From CAJBLF01 sp964495905 (lineage in GTDB: Bacteria > Patescibacteriota > Gracilibacteria > Absconditabacterales > Absconditicoccaceae), in contig CAZBWN010000035.1 of NCBI GenBank assembly GCA_964495905.1, positions 1-13,748 of the forward strand: DNA of 13,748 nt, in the 5' to 3' direction. Position numbers and translations under genes: made by a program. Of the stretch, positions 5,064 through 13,748 are shown piece by piece (within the stretch, counting starts at the first letter, position 1; every line of letters starts with the position of its first letter). The notes beneath the pieces were generated by a model, which did no database searches, had not been told where the DNA came from, and worked only from the letters and a program-made list of their open reading frames with translations.

Positions 5064-8000
5064 ATGAAATCAAAAAAAACTTCTCAAAACAAGAAGGAAG
5101 CAAAAAAAACAAAGAAACCCGTAGCAAAAAAAGTGAGCAAGCCTGTAGCAAAGAAAGTGAGCAAACCTGTAGTAAAAAAAGCTAGCAAACCTGTAGCAAA
5201 AAAAGTGAGTAGACCTGCAGTAAAGAAAATTAGCAAACCTATAGTAAAAAAAGTTGCTAAACCTGTAGCTAAACAAGCTAAACCTATAGCTAAACAAGCT
5301 AGTACACCCATTGCTGCACCCAAAAATATAGAAAATCTCCATCATACGGCAATAAATAAACAAATCAAAACTTTCAGCAAACAAAGCAAAAAACAGATAC
5401 CAGAAATATTCAAAGACTTCTATAGAGAATGAGATAGGATATTTTTGCGTAGTCCAAAAAAATTCGCTGCATTCCCTGATCTTCTAGATCTTCAAAAAAG
5501 AGGGTATGACGACTTTATCAAAAAATATATCAACAAACTTTTCAACAATATCAACCCGGTTTGGGATATTGCATGAGAAAAAATGTATGTAGAGATAGAT
5601 GATATCAAAATATCTGAACCTATCGATGATGCAAAAACCTGCAAGAAAAAAGAATTGACATATGGAGGGATCATCACAGGTAAAGTGAAATTAAATGAGA
5701 TCCATGATGATGGAAAGAAAAAGACAGAGAAAACATTATTCAGCAAACGTGCAAATATAGGTATTTTGCCACTTATGACGCCATCAGCTTCATATATCAT
5801 CAATGGAGTGGAAAGAGTAATCATTTCGCAGATCATCAGATCATACGGTATATTTTTTGCTAAAAAAGAGTTTAGATATTCTTTCAAAGTGATCCCTGAA
5901 AATGGACCATGGTTGGAGATACAGACAGAAAAATCAGGAGTAGTGGTAGCAAGGATCAACAAATCAAGAAAATTCCCTATCACGACATTACTTAGGATTT
6001 TCGGAATAGAAAATGATGAAAGCATCAGAGCTCATTTCAAAGATAGTTTTGATGAAGAAGATTTCAATTACCTCGAAGTCACCCTCAAAAAAGACACTAC
6101 TACTGATGCATTATCAGCAGCAGAATTCGTATATAACAAGATCAGACCAGGAGAATTGATTGATCCGGAAAGTGCGCTCAATTATATCAAAAACCAATTT
6201 CTTTCTACAGAAAGGATTTTTGTCGGAAGAATCGCAAGAAGAAAAATCAACGCAAAATTGGGAATCAAAAAACCATTGGACGGTGATATAGCGAATATTT
6301 TTGATGGCGAAGATCTTATAGGAGCACTTAAATATCTCTTCAATATCTCAAATTTCAAAAAATGATATCATACTGATGATTCAGATCATCTTTCAAATAA
6401 ACGTATCAGATCCATGGGAGAGATTCTCTATGCACATCTTCAACCCGTGATGAGAAAATTCGTTAAGAGTATCAAAGGAAAATTAAGTATCTTGAATCTT
6501 GAAAATCCACTTAAGATCACCGACTTGGTAAACTTTAAGATTGTTGATAATGCAGTGAAGAGTTTCTTTGCTACATCCCAGCTTTCTCAGTTTTTGGATC
6601 AGATTAATCCGCTATCAGAAATTGAACATAAGAGAAGAATTACCGCCCTCGGACCTTGAGGACTCAAAAGAGAAACCGCAAAATTTGAGGTACGTGACGT
6701 ACATCCTTCGCATTATGGAAGAATATGTCCTATTGAAACACCAGAAGGACAAAATATCGGACTGGTAATTTACCAATCATTATATTCTCGTGTAAACGAC
6801 GAATGATTTTTGGAAACTCCAGCACTTAAGATCTATCGCGAATTACCAGCAAAAAGAGAGGTGTTGATCAACAGAATCGCTCATCGTGATATCCATGAAT
6901 TAGATGCAAAAGGAAAAGAGCTCAAGGGGGTGATCGTAAAAGAAGATCATTACATTGATGACAAAGCAGCAAAAGAGATAGAGAAGACATATGGTAAACT
7001 TTGAAAATCTATAGGTGTAAAACCATTCTTTACAGACGAAGTAGAGTATATTTCTCCAGAATTGGATGAAAAATGCTGTATTGCTGATGCAACAACGCCT
7101 ATCGATGCCTACAATAATATCACAGAAGTACGTGTAGCTGCAAGACAATTCAACGAGATGGGAATGTTCCATGTAAGAGATGTTACGCATGTAGATGTCA
7201 ATCCATCACAGATATTTTCACCAAATACCTCATTGATTCCATTCGTAGATCATAACGATGCGGTGCGTGCCTCTATCGCAACAAATCAACAGAGACAAGC
7301 ATTACCATTACTCAAAAATGATCCTCCATTGGTAGGTACAGGACTTGAAAAAGATATCGTACAGATGACTCATGCCGTGATCAAAGCTGAAGCTGACGGA
7401 GAGGTTATATATGTAGATGGAAAAAGAGTTAAAGTAAAATACAAGACAGGTATCAAAGAATACCCGTTGATTGTTTTTGCAAGATCAAATAGTAAATCAT
7501 GTATGACACAGATACCTAGAGTTTCACTAGGAGAAAAATTACAAAAATGAGATCTTATCGCAGAAGGACCATGTTCTGTAAATGGAGAAATGGCACTCGG
7601 AAAAAACCTCAGAGTAGCGTTTATGCCATGGAAAGGATATAACTATGAAGATGCGATTGTAATCTCTCAGAGATTGGTAAAAGATGATGATTTGAGTTCG
7701 ATCCAAATAGAAGAATATGAAATAGAAGTAGCAGATACTAAACTTGGACCTGAGGAAACTACCAACGATATTCCAGGAGTTTCTATGAACAAGCTTAGGA
7801 ATTTGGATGATGAAGGAGTAATCAGAATTTGATCTATCGTCAAATGATGAGATATCGTTATCGGAAAAATCACACCAAAATCTGAAGGAGAACTTACTCC
7901 AGAAGAAAAGCTTATTCAAGCTATATTTGGAGACAAATCAAAAAACGTCAAAGATACATCATTATATGTCCCATCAGGAAGTAGTGAAGGAAAAGTCATC

Positions 8001-8963
8001 GATGTTGTTGTTCTTGATGCAAAAAAATGAGATAATCTAATGGCAGGAGTAAGAAAGAAGATCAAAGTATATGTTGCAAGTACAAGAAAAATAGAAGTGG
8101 GAGATAAACTCGCTGGAAAACATGGAAATAAAGGTATTATCTCTATCGTGGTGCCAGAAGAGGATATGCCATTTACAGAAGATGGAAAACCGGTAGATGT
8201 AGTGCTCAATCCGCTTGGAGTAATTTCTCGTATGAACATGGGACAGTTATTCGAATCACAACTCGGATATATCGCGAAACATTTTGGAGTGCAATTTGCA
8301 GTTCCTACCTTCTCAAAATTTTCATCAGAAGATTTGACGGAATTCACTAAGATGTGTGGTATGGAAGATTTGAAATTCAATATCTACAACGGAGAAGACG
8401 GTAGAAAATATGATCAGAAAGTGACGGTAGGATACATGCATATCCTTAAACTTGTACATATGGTGGAAGATAAGATACATGCAAGATCTGTTGGACCATA
8501 CTCATTAATCACTCAACAACCGCTTGGAGGAAAATCCAGACAAGGAGGTCAGAGATTCTGAGAAATGGAAGTACGGGCACTAGAAGCGTATTCTGCAGTA
8601 TATACACTTCAAGAGATGCTTACAGTAAAATCTGATGATGTTATCGGAAGAAATAAACTCTACGAATCTATCATCAAAGGTCAGAAACCAAAGATCGGTG
8701 GATTACCGGAATCATTTAATTTACTTACATTCCTTTTCAAAGGATTGTGTCAGAATATAGAACCATTGAGTATCGAAGAACTTGAGATCGTCCAAGAAGA
8801 TAGAATCAAAAAGATAGTAAATCTTGGACTTTCATGAGTGATGAAGAGTAGTGCTGTAGGAGAAGGTGAAGAAACTGTTACAGAAGAGGATGTAGCTCAA
8901 GAAAAAGAGGAAATCATAGATAACGTAATACAAGAGATGCAAGATTTCTGAGAACTGGAATAA
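5064..8963 (+). CDS. rpoB: DNA-directed RNA polymerase subunit beta
   Basis: A continuous 1299-codon frame under code 25, with 14 in-frame UGA codons as Gly and TAA at 8961-8963. The conserved core begins near residue 125 (FPDLLDLQKRGYDDF). Landmarks: DDSDHLSNKRIRSMGE; ALGPGGLKRETAKFEVRDVH, where the first Gly of GGL (codon 532, 6657-6659) is UGA; HYGRICPIETPEGQNIGL; GYNYEDAIVIS (from residue 858); GDKLAGKHGNKG (from about 1013), a catalytic-centre segment; and GGQRFGEMEVRALEAY, whose Gly after RF (codon 1166, 8559-8561) is UGA. UGA pairs also occur at 7845-7850. The N-terminal extension of roughly 125 residues is Lys/Ala/Pro-rich with 8-residue repeats (KPVAKKVS type, about 18-86), which the E. 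coli protein lacks. The C-terminal tail after LGLSG is acidic (EGEETVTEEDVAQEKEE). The ATG at 5064 is the first in frame after the rpmH gap; it is preceded by no good Shine-Dalgarno. rpoC follows. Confidence 0.97.
5115..5306. repeat. 24-nt tandem repeat inside rpoB 5' end
   Basis: About eight copies of a 24-nt unit, approximately AAACCTGTAGCAAAAAAAG plus TGAGC, encode KPVAKKVS, KPVVKKAS, RPAVKKIS, KPIVKKVA and similar units in rpoB residues 18-80. One unit (residues 66-72) is only seven residues. Copies differ at silent and conservative positions, so it is an ageing minisatellite kept as coding sequence rather than a fresh slippage array. Confidence 0.85.
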
Positions 8964-8974
8964 AAAAAATAATT

Positions 8975-9070
8975 AAAAATTAAAAATGAAAAATGAATAA
9001 TGTTGGAAAAATATTTATTTAAATAAAAAAAATACCAACATTATTCATTATTAATTATTCATTATTCATT
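8975..9070. repeat. AT-rich palindromic element, copy 2 (best preserved)
   Basis: AATGAATAATGTTGG (8992-9006) and CCAACATTATTCATT (9035-9049) are perfect 15-bp inverted arms. The centre contains another perfect palindrome, TTTATTTAAATAAA (9014-9027). Outer flanks are AT repeats (ATTAAAAATTAAAAATG on the left, ATTATTCATTATTCATT on the right). It occupies nearly the whole rpoB-rpoC gap. There is no T-run after the stem on either strand, and no ORF inside, so a small non-autonomous mobile or REP-like element fits better than a terminator. Confidence 0.85.
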
Positions 9071-9094
9071 GAGTTTAGATATTTATTTTCTTAC

Positions 9095-9101
9095 TAAGGA
9101 G
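9095..9101 (+). promoter_or_regulatory. Shine-Dalgarno of rpoC
   Basis: TAAGGAG at 9095-9101, six bases before the ATG at 9108. It is the only strong Shine-Dalgarno in the window; most other genes here have none visible. It fixes the rpoC start. Confidence 0.8.
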
Positions 9102-9107
9102 ATTAGT

Positions 9108-12100
9108 ATGAATAAAACAAAATTTGAAGGATTGATCGTAAGACTCGCTTCTGTCGAAGATATAGAGAAGTGGTCACATGGGGTAGTGGATAATCCTGAT
9201 ACGGTCAATTATAGGACAGGTAAACCTAAACAAGGATGATTGTTTTGTGAATCCATTTTTTGACCCGTGAAAAATTATGAATGTAGTTGTGGAAAATATA
9301 AATGAGTGAGATATAAGGGAATAGTCTGTGAAAGATGTGGAGTGGAAGTAACAAGTTCTAGAGTCAGAAGATCAAGGATGGGACATATCGAACTAGCAGT
9401 TCCATTACTTCATATCTGGTACAAATCAAGCCCATCAGGAGGAGTCAATCAATTACTCGGTATCTCTGCAAATGAGATCGATAAGATATTGAGCTTCGTA
9501 AAATATATCATGGTCCAAAAAGTGGACAAAGATTTTGAAAAGAAAATCAAAGAAAAAATCAAAGAGGATTTTGATGTAAGGATCAAGGAACTCGAAGTGC
9601 TCTACAAATCAGAACTTGAAAAAGAGAAAGATAATTCAAAAAAAACTAAAGAGATAGATAAATTATTCAGTGATAACAAAGATTCTCTAGACAAAGAATT
9701 CAATAGGATCAAATCCATCATTGCTGATTTAGCGGTAGGTTCTACTATTTTCGAAAACGATTTTAGGAATATCTTCGCAAGATTTTCACATTTGATTGTG
9801 TTCCAATCAGGTCCTGAGGCTATCTTAAAATTGCTTCAAGTCATAGATGTAGAAAAAGATATCAAAAAGAATATTGAGATATTCAAAAATACTAAGTCAG
9901 AAGAACAAAGGAAAAAGCTTATAGCATTGATCAAATTACTTATCAACTTACATGTTTCTGGAGTAAAACCGGAAAATATGATAATAAGGAAATTACCTGT
10001 AATTCCACCGGATCTTAGACCGGTAGTACAGCTCGAAGGAGGAAAGTTCGCATCATCAGATGTTAACCTATTCTACAGACGTGTACTGATGAGAAATATC
10101 AGATTGAAGAAAATGATTCAAGTAGGGATGCCTGATGTCGTAAAGAAAAACGAAATCAGACTTTTGCAGGAATCAGTAAATAATCTTTTGGTTGGAGAAA
10201 AAGCCGGTGCTGGTGGAAACAGCGGTGCAGGTATCAAAGTCTTCAAATCGCTTTCAGATATGCTTTCTGGTAAAGAAGGTATCTTCAGAAAGAATTTGCT
10301 TGGAAAGAGAGTGGATTACTCAGGAAGATCTATTATTACTGTAGGTCCTGAGCTCAAACTTAACGAATGTGGATTACCGATCTATATCGCGGTCAAGATG
10401 TTCACTCCGTTCATCATCGGAAAACTTATTGAAAAGAAAATCGTATATACTCCAAAACAAGCTGAAAAACTCATCAAGGAAGAATCTCCGCTCGCGTTGA
10501 AATTCCTCGAAGAAGTGATTAAAGACAAGTGGGTGTTACTCAATCGTGCACCGACATTACATAGACTTTCTATCGAAGCGTTCAAGATTATCTTGATGCC
10601 AGGAAAGACTATCAGAATCCATCCGTTAGTGTGTCCTTCATTCAATGCCGATTTCGATGGAGATCAGATGGCGATACATTTGCCGATTTCTGATGAAGCG
10701 CAAAGAGAAGCAAGAGAATTGATTGCTGCCGACAAAAATATCTTGAAACCGGGATCAGGAGAGCCGACTATTGCACATTCACAAGATATGGTGCTTGGTG
10801 TCTACTATCTTACAGATTTTTATGATCCAAGAACTCCTCAATATAAGAGCGAAGAAGAATGGACAAAAAAACCTATCACAGGAATATTCCCTGATATAGA
10901 AACAGTGCTCAATAGTTATGATAATGGAGAAATTTTTGTCAAAGACAAGATCATCTTGAATTACAATAACGCACCGATTGAAACTATGGTAGGAAGAGTT
11001 ATCTTAAACTCCGTACTCCCTGAAAGGATCAGATTTATGAATAGCAAGCTCAAAAATAAGGATATCAAAAAATTATTGAGTAGGATATTTGATGAATATG
11101 ATATGCAGACGACAGTATATGTAGCTGATGATATCAAAAATCTTGGATTCAAATATGCAACTCTAGGAGCTACTTCAGTTAATATCCTTGATATGAGGGT
11201 ACCAAAAGAAAAAGAGGAAGAACTCAAATGTGGAGATAGTAAAGCGAATGAAGTCTATAAATATTTCTTCAAATGATTCTTTTCTGAAGAAGAGAAACAC
11301 AGATTTATCGTTAAGATATGGACTGACGTCAAAAAGAAGATTGAGGAAAGTCTCAAATGAATCACGGGACCAGGACAAGATCTTTATACGATGGTAGATT
11401 CATGAGCGAGATGATCACAGACACATATGACGCAGATTGCAGGTATGAAAGGACTGGTAGTCAACCCACAAGGAGAGATTATCGAGCTTCCGATCAAAAA
11501 CTCATTCGTTGAATGATTGAGACCTATCGAGTATTTCATCTCTGCACATGCAGGAAGAAAAGGAAAGGCAGATACAGCATTGAGGACAGCTGAATCAGGA
11601 TATTTGACAAGAAAACTCTGTGATGCATCACAAGAAGTGATCATCAGAGAACATGATTGTGGAACTGAAAAATATGTGACGTTTACCAAACAAGAGACAG
11701 AACTCAAGGGAGATAATTTCTACACGGTCATCAGTGGTAGAGTACTCACCGAAGATGTTGTGGATAAGAAAAAAAATGTCATCTTAGGTAAAGATGATCT
11801 GTTAGACAAAGAGAATGTACAATTGCTCCAAGATATGGGAGTAGAAGAAGTGAAAGTAAGGACTCCATTGGTATGTTACAGTATCAGCGGAATCTGTCAA
11901 AAATGTTATGGAACTGATCTTTCAACAAGAAGGATTGTAGAAGTAGGAGTGCCAGTGGGAATAATCGCTGCGCAATCTATAGGAGAACCATCAACACAGT
12001 TGACGCTCAATACCTTCCATGAAGGTGGAGTAGCAAAATGATGAGAACAAACACAAGGTATAGATAGAGTTAAACAATTATTTGAAGTAAGAGATCCAAA

Positions 12101-12926
12101 AAATCCTGCTATCATCGCACCATTTGATGGAAAGGTTTCATTCTACGAAGCGAATAAATTGAGATATATCAAAGTCGTATCCGAGTATCAGAAAAAAACA
12201 TATCTTCTCAAATCTGGATATAAAGTGGATGTCAAAAAAGGAGAAGAATTGGCAAAATGATGAGTATTTGCATCCAAAGGGAAAAGCAAACTCAAGATCA
12301 AGGAAGCTGGAAAAGTATTGGAGATCAAGGCAGATCATATCATCCTCGGTATCCAAGACGAATACATCAAATCTATGACAGGAATCAATCCGATCAAAAA
12401 AGACGGAGAAGAGGTATTCAAAGGAGAGATACTTACCAATGGATCATTGTCTATCAAAGAATATAAGAATGTCGTAGGTGATCTGGAAGCGCAAAAATAT
12501 ATCATCAAGGAGATCAAGAAAGTGTATGGATCTCAAGGACAGGATATCAATGATAAGCATATCGAAGTAGTGGTAAAACAATTATTCTCTAAAGTCTTCA
12601 TCGAAGATTCTGGAAATAGTAGTTTCATCCCTGGGACATACATCAAATACGAAGAATTCATCAAGGTGAATAAAGAACTTGAAGCTGCAGGTAAGAAAGC
12701 GGCTAAAGGGAAAAGATTGGCGCTTGGATTGACTAATATCGCTAAGGAGACAGATTCATGGCTTTCTGCAGCATCATTCCAGGAAACTATCAGAGTCATG
12801 GTATCATCATCACTCAAAGGAGCTATTGATAAGCTATCTGATCTTAAATCAAACGTTATCATAGGAAGACTCTTGCCAGTAGGTGAAATTTACAGAAAAG
12901 ATCATGGAATAGATATCCAAGAATAA
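9108..12926 (+). CDS. rpoC: DNA-directed RNA polymerase subunit beta prime
   Basis: A 1272-residue product with 12 in-frame UGA codons (Gly) and TAA at 12924-12926. Landmarks: GGLFCESIFGPVKNYECSCGKYKG (residues 43-66), in which UGA gives the Gly before LFCE (codon 44), the Gly in IFGP (codon 52) and codon 66; zinc cysteines C59, C61, C74, C77; the lid/rudder region; NADFDGDQM (513-521) with the three magnesium-binding aspartates D515, D517, D519; DSGARGSQTHMTQIAGMKG and VEGLRPIEYFISAHAGRKG, with UGA at three conserved glycines (11403, 11412, 11514); the second zinc cluster with C in HDCGTE and CYSISGICQKC; and IIAAQSIGEPSTQLTLNTFHEGGVAK with two adjacent UGA after it. Length is between B. subtilis (1199) and E. 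coli (1407). Standard-code start calls near 9306 miss the first 66 residues. It follows rpoB after a 144-nt gap. Confidence 0.97.
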
Positions 12927-12942
12927 TCAAAAAGTCAAAGTA

Positions 12943-12981
12943 AGGCTTGAAAATAGTATCGAAATTGCTATACACAAGCCT
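12943..12981 (+). promoter_or_regulatory. Long hairpin just after rpoC
   Basis: AGGCTTG (12943-12949) pairs with CAAGCCT (12975-12981); after a 3x3 internal loop ATAGTA (12953-12958) pairs with TGCTAT (12966-12971, one wobble). It starts 16 bases after the rpoC TAA and has no T-run. It resembles the hairpin after rplJ in layout, so it may be a transcript-end stabiliser or processing site; it is not a standard intrinsic terminator. Confidence 0.5.
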
Positions 12982-12990
12982 ACAGAATTT

Positions 12991-13100
12991 AAAATAATGA
13001 AAAATGAATAATGAAAAATTAATAATGGTGGAAAATATCTATTTAAATAAGAAAAAAAAACCAACATTATTCATTATCAATTATTAATTATTAATTAATT
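12991..13100. repeat. AT-rich palindromic element, copy 3
   Basis: AATAATGGTGG (13021-13031) pairs with CCAACATTATT (13061-13071) with a single mismatch. The centre (AAAATATCTATTTAAATAA) and AT-repeat flanks (ATGAAAAATGAATAATG on the left, ATTAATTATTAATTAATT on the right) match copy 2. It fills most of the rpoC-rpmA gap, and its right flank ends about 20 bases before the rpmA start. Confidence 0.8.
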
Positions 13101-13122
13101 TTTTATTGTTAGTTATATTGTA

Positions 13123-13404
13123 ATGGCACACAAAAAAGCTGGTTGATCGGCAAAAAATCTTAGAGATTCGCAACCAAAGTATAGATGAATCAAGGTATTC
13201 GGAGGACAACAAGCTGTCGCTGGTAATATCATCATCAGACAAAAAGGATCAAAATATGAATGTGGAAAAAATACGTATCTAGGTAATGATTTTTCTGTTC
13301 ATGCAAAAATCGATGGTACGGTTATTTTCAGTAAGAAAAAGATATCTAGATTTGACGGAAGAAAATACCTCAAAACTGTTGTTGATATAACAGCTGCTGC
13401 ATAA
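13123..13404 (+). CDS. rpmA: Large ribosomal subunit protein bL27
   Basis: L27 has an N-terminal tail reaching the peptidyl transferase centre, where it helps tRNA placement. The 93-residue product begins MAHKKAGGSAKNLRDSQPKY, with no cleavable leader of the Firmicutes type, followed by GIKVFGGQQAVAGNIIIRQKG (family: G-[VI]-K-x-[FY]-G-G-x3-x2-G-x-I-[IV]-x-R-Q-x-G). UGA encodes Gly8 (13144-13146) in the AGGS motif and Gly22 (13186-13188) in RGIK; both are conserved glycines. The usual partner rplU (L21) is not next to it in this window; rpmF follows instead. TAA stop. Confidence 0.96.
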
Positions 13405-13414
13405 TATAAAACGT

Positions 13415-13487
13415 TGTCATTTCGATGAACGAAGTAAGGAGAAATCTTATATAAAAATAGAGATTTCTCATTCCATTCGAAATGACA
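13415..13487. repeat. Widespread-type imperfect palindrome (TGTCATTTCGA)
   Basis: TGTCATTTCGA (13415-13425) and TCGAAATGACA (13477-13487) are perfect 11-bp outer arms; GAGAAATCT (13439-13447) and AGATTTCTC (13461-13469) are perfect 9-bp inner arms; the stretches between are only partly complementary. From memory, similar TGTCATTTCGA...GAGAAATCT palindromes occur in intergenic DNA of many unrelated bacteria. It lies between rpmA and rpmF, without a T-run. A leftward open frame over it is an artefact of the palindrome. Confidence 0.8.
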
Positions 13488-13525
13488 GAAAAATAAATAA
13501 TTTTTTAATCGCTTAGAATAAGCTA

Positions 13526-13748
13526 ATGACAATCGGACCAAAAAAGAAAATTTCCCAATCACAAGGACGCAAAAGGCATTCTACATGGGAATCGATAAAT
13601 ATCAAAAGAATGGTGAATTCACACAAAATATCTACATGCAAAAACTGTGGAGCAAAAAAACTTTCTCACAGAGTATGTCCAGTTTGTGGATACTACAAGG
13701 GAGTACAAGTGATCACAATCAAAAGCAAAAGCAAAGATACAGTAGTAA
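13526..13748 (+). CDS. rpmF: Large ribosomal subunit protein bL32 (partial)
   Basis: Starts at ATG 13526 and is still open at the window edge after 74 codons. It shows MTIGPKKKISQSQGRKRHST (family: PKrktSkskrrxRRshw) and the C-x2-C...C-x2-C zinc ribbon: CKNCGAKKLSHRVCPVCGYYKG. The C-terminal KSKSKDTVV tail continues beyond the end, making it longer than the usual 55-60 residues. L32 sits near the exit side of the peptidyl transferase region. No UGA seen in the visible part. rpmF is normally next to plsX or yceD, not rpmA. Confidence 0.93.
   Translation, partial: MTIGPKKKISQSQGRKRHSTWESINIKRMVNSHKISTCKNCGAKKLSHRVCPVCGYYKGVQVITIKSKSKDTVV

Noticed and set aside
5115..5306. CRISPR-like array
   Set aside because: The units are contiguous 24-nt coding repeats without spacers and lie within rpoB.
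5070..5384. Two long leftward frames opposite the rpoB start
   Set aside because: They are low-complexity mirror frames of the Lys-rich tandem repeat (Phe/Leu or Ala/Thr-rich) with no start context.
5064..8963. rpoB as a chain of frameshifted or broken fragments
   Set aside because: All fragments share one frame and are separated only by UGA codons that fall on conserved glycines; no frame change is needed.
13299..13562. Leftward 87-aa frame over rpmA, the palindrome and rpmF
   Set aside because: It is produced by the palindrome and overlaps two certain ribosomal genes on the other strand.

Overview
This 13.7 kb, AT-rich window is bacterial and reads correctly only under genetic code 25, where UGA encodes glycine and UAA/UAG are stops. 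That code is known from the candidate phyla Absconditabacteria (SR1) and Gracilibacteria (BD1-5) of the Patescibacteria/CPR, so the source is very probably one of these; the sequence alone does not decide which. About 37 in-frame UGA codons occur in nine genes. Many fall on near-invariant glycines of RpoB, RpoC, L27 and L34. Under the standard code rpoB and rpoC would each shatter into many fragments.

Layout. The left edge (1-155) holds hairpins and a terminator for a leftward hypothetical gene (156-542). A non-coding stretch (543-875) carries a candidate promoter and an L10-type ribosomal-protein leader. After that every gene points right: rplJ (L10), rplL (L7/L12), rpsB (S2), a small three-helix membrane protein, tsf (EF-Ts), an S6-S18 fusion (rpsF-rpsR in one frame), rpmH (L34), rpoB, rpoC, rpmA (L27) and rpmF (L32, cut by the window edge).

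How the genes work together. The cluster mixes parts of the ribosomal stalk (L10, L12), the small subunit (S2, S6, S18), large-subunit proteins (L34, L27, L32), an elongation factor and the two large RNA polymerase subunits. In most bacteria these sit in four or five separate operons; here rplJL and rpoBC are split by rpsB-tsf, rpsF-R and rpmH.

Most notable points: (1) S6 and S18, which form a heterodimer on the 30S platform, are one polypeptide; (2) RpoB carries a roughly 125-residue basic N-terminal extension made of an 8-residue (24-nt) tandem repeat; (3) one AT-rich palindromic element occurs three times, each time just upstream of a gene (tsf, rpoC, rpmA), and other palindromes fill other gaps; (4) several genes carry a UGA a few codons before their UAA/UAG stop, possibly relics of ancestral stops. 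I found no tRNA, rRNA, CRISPR array, transposase or prophage gene.
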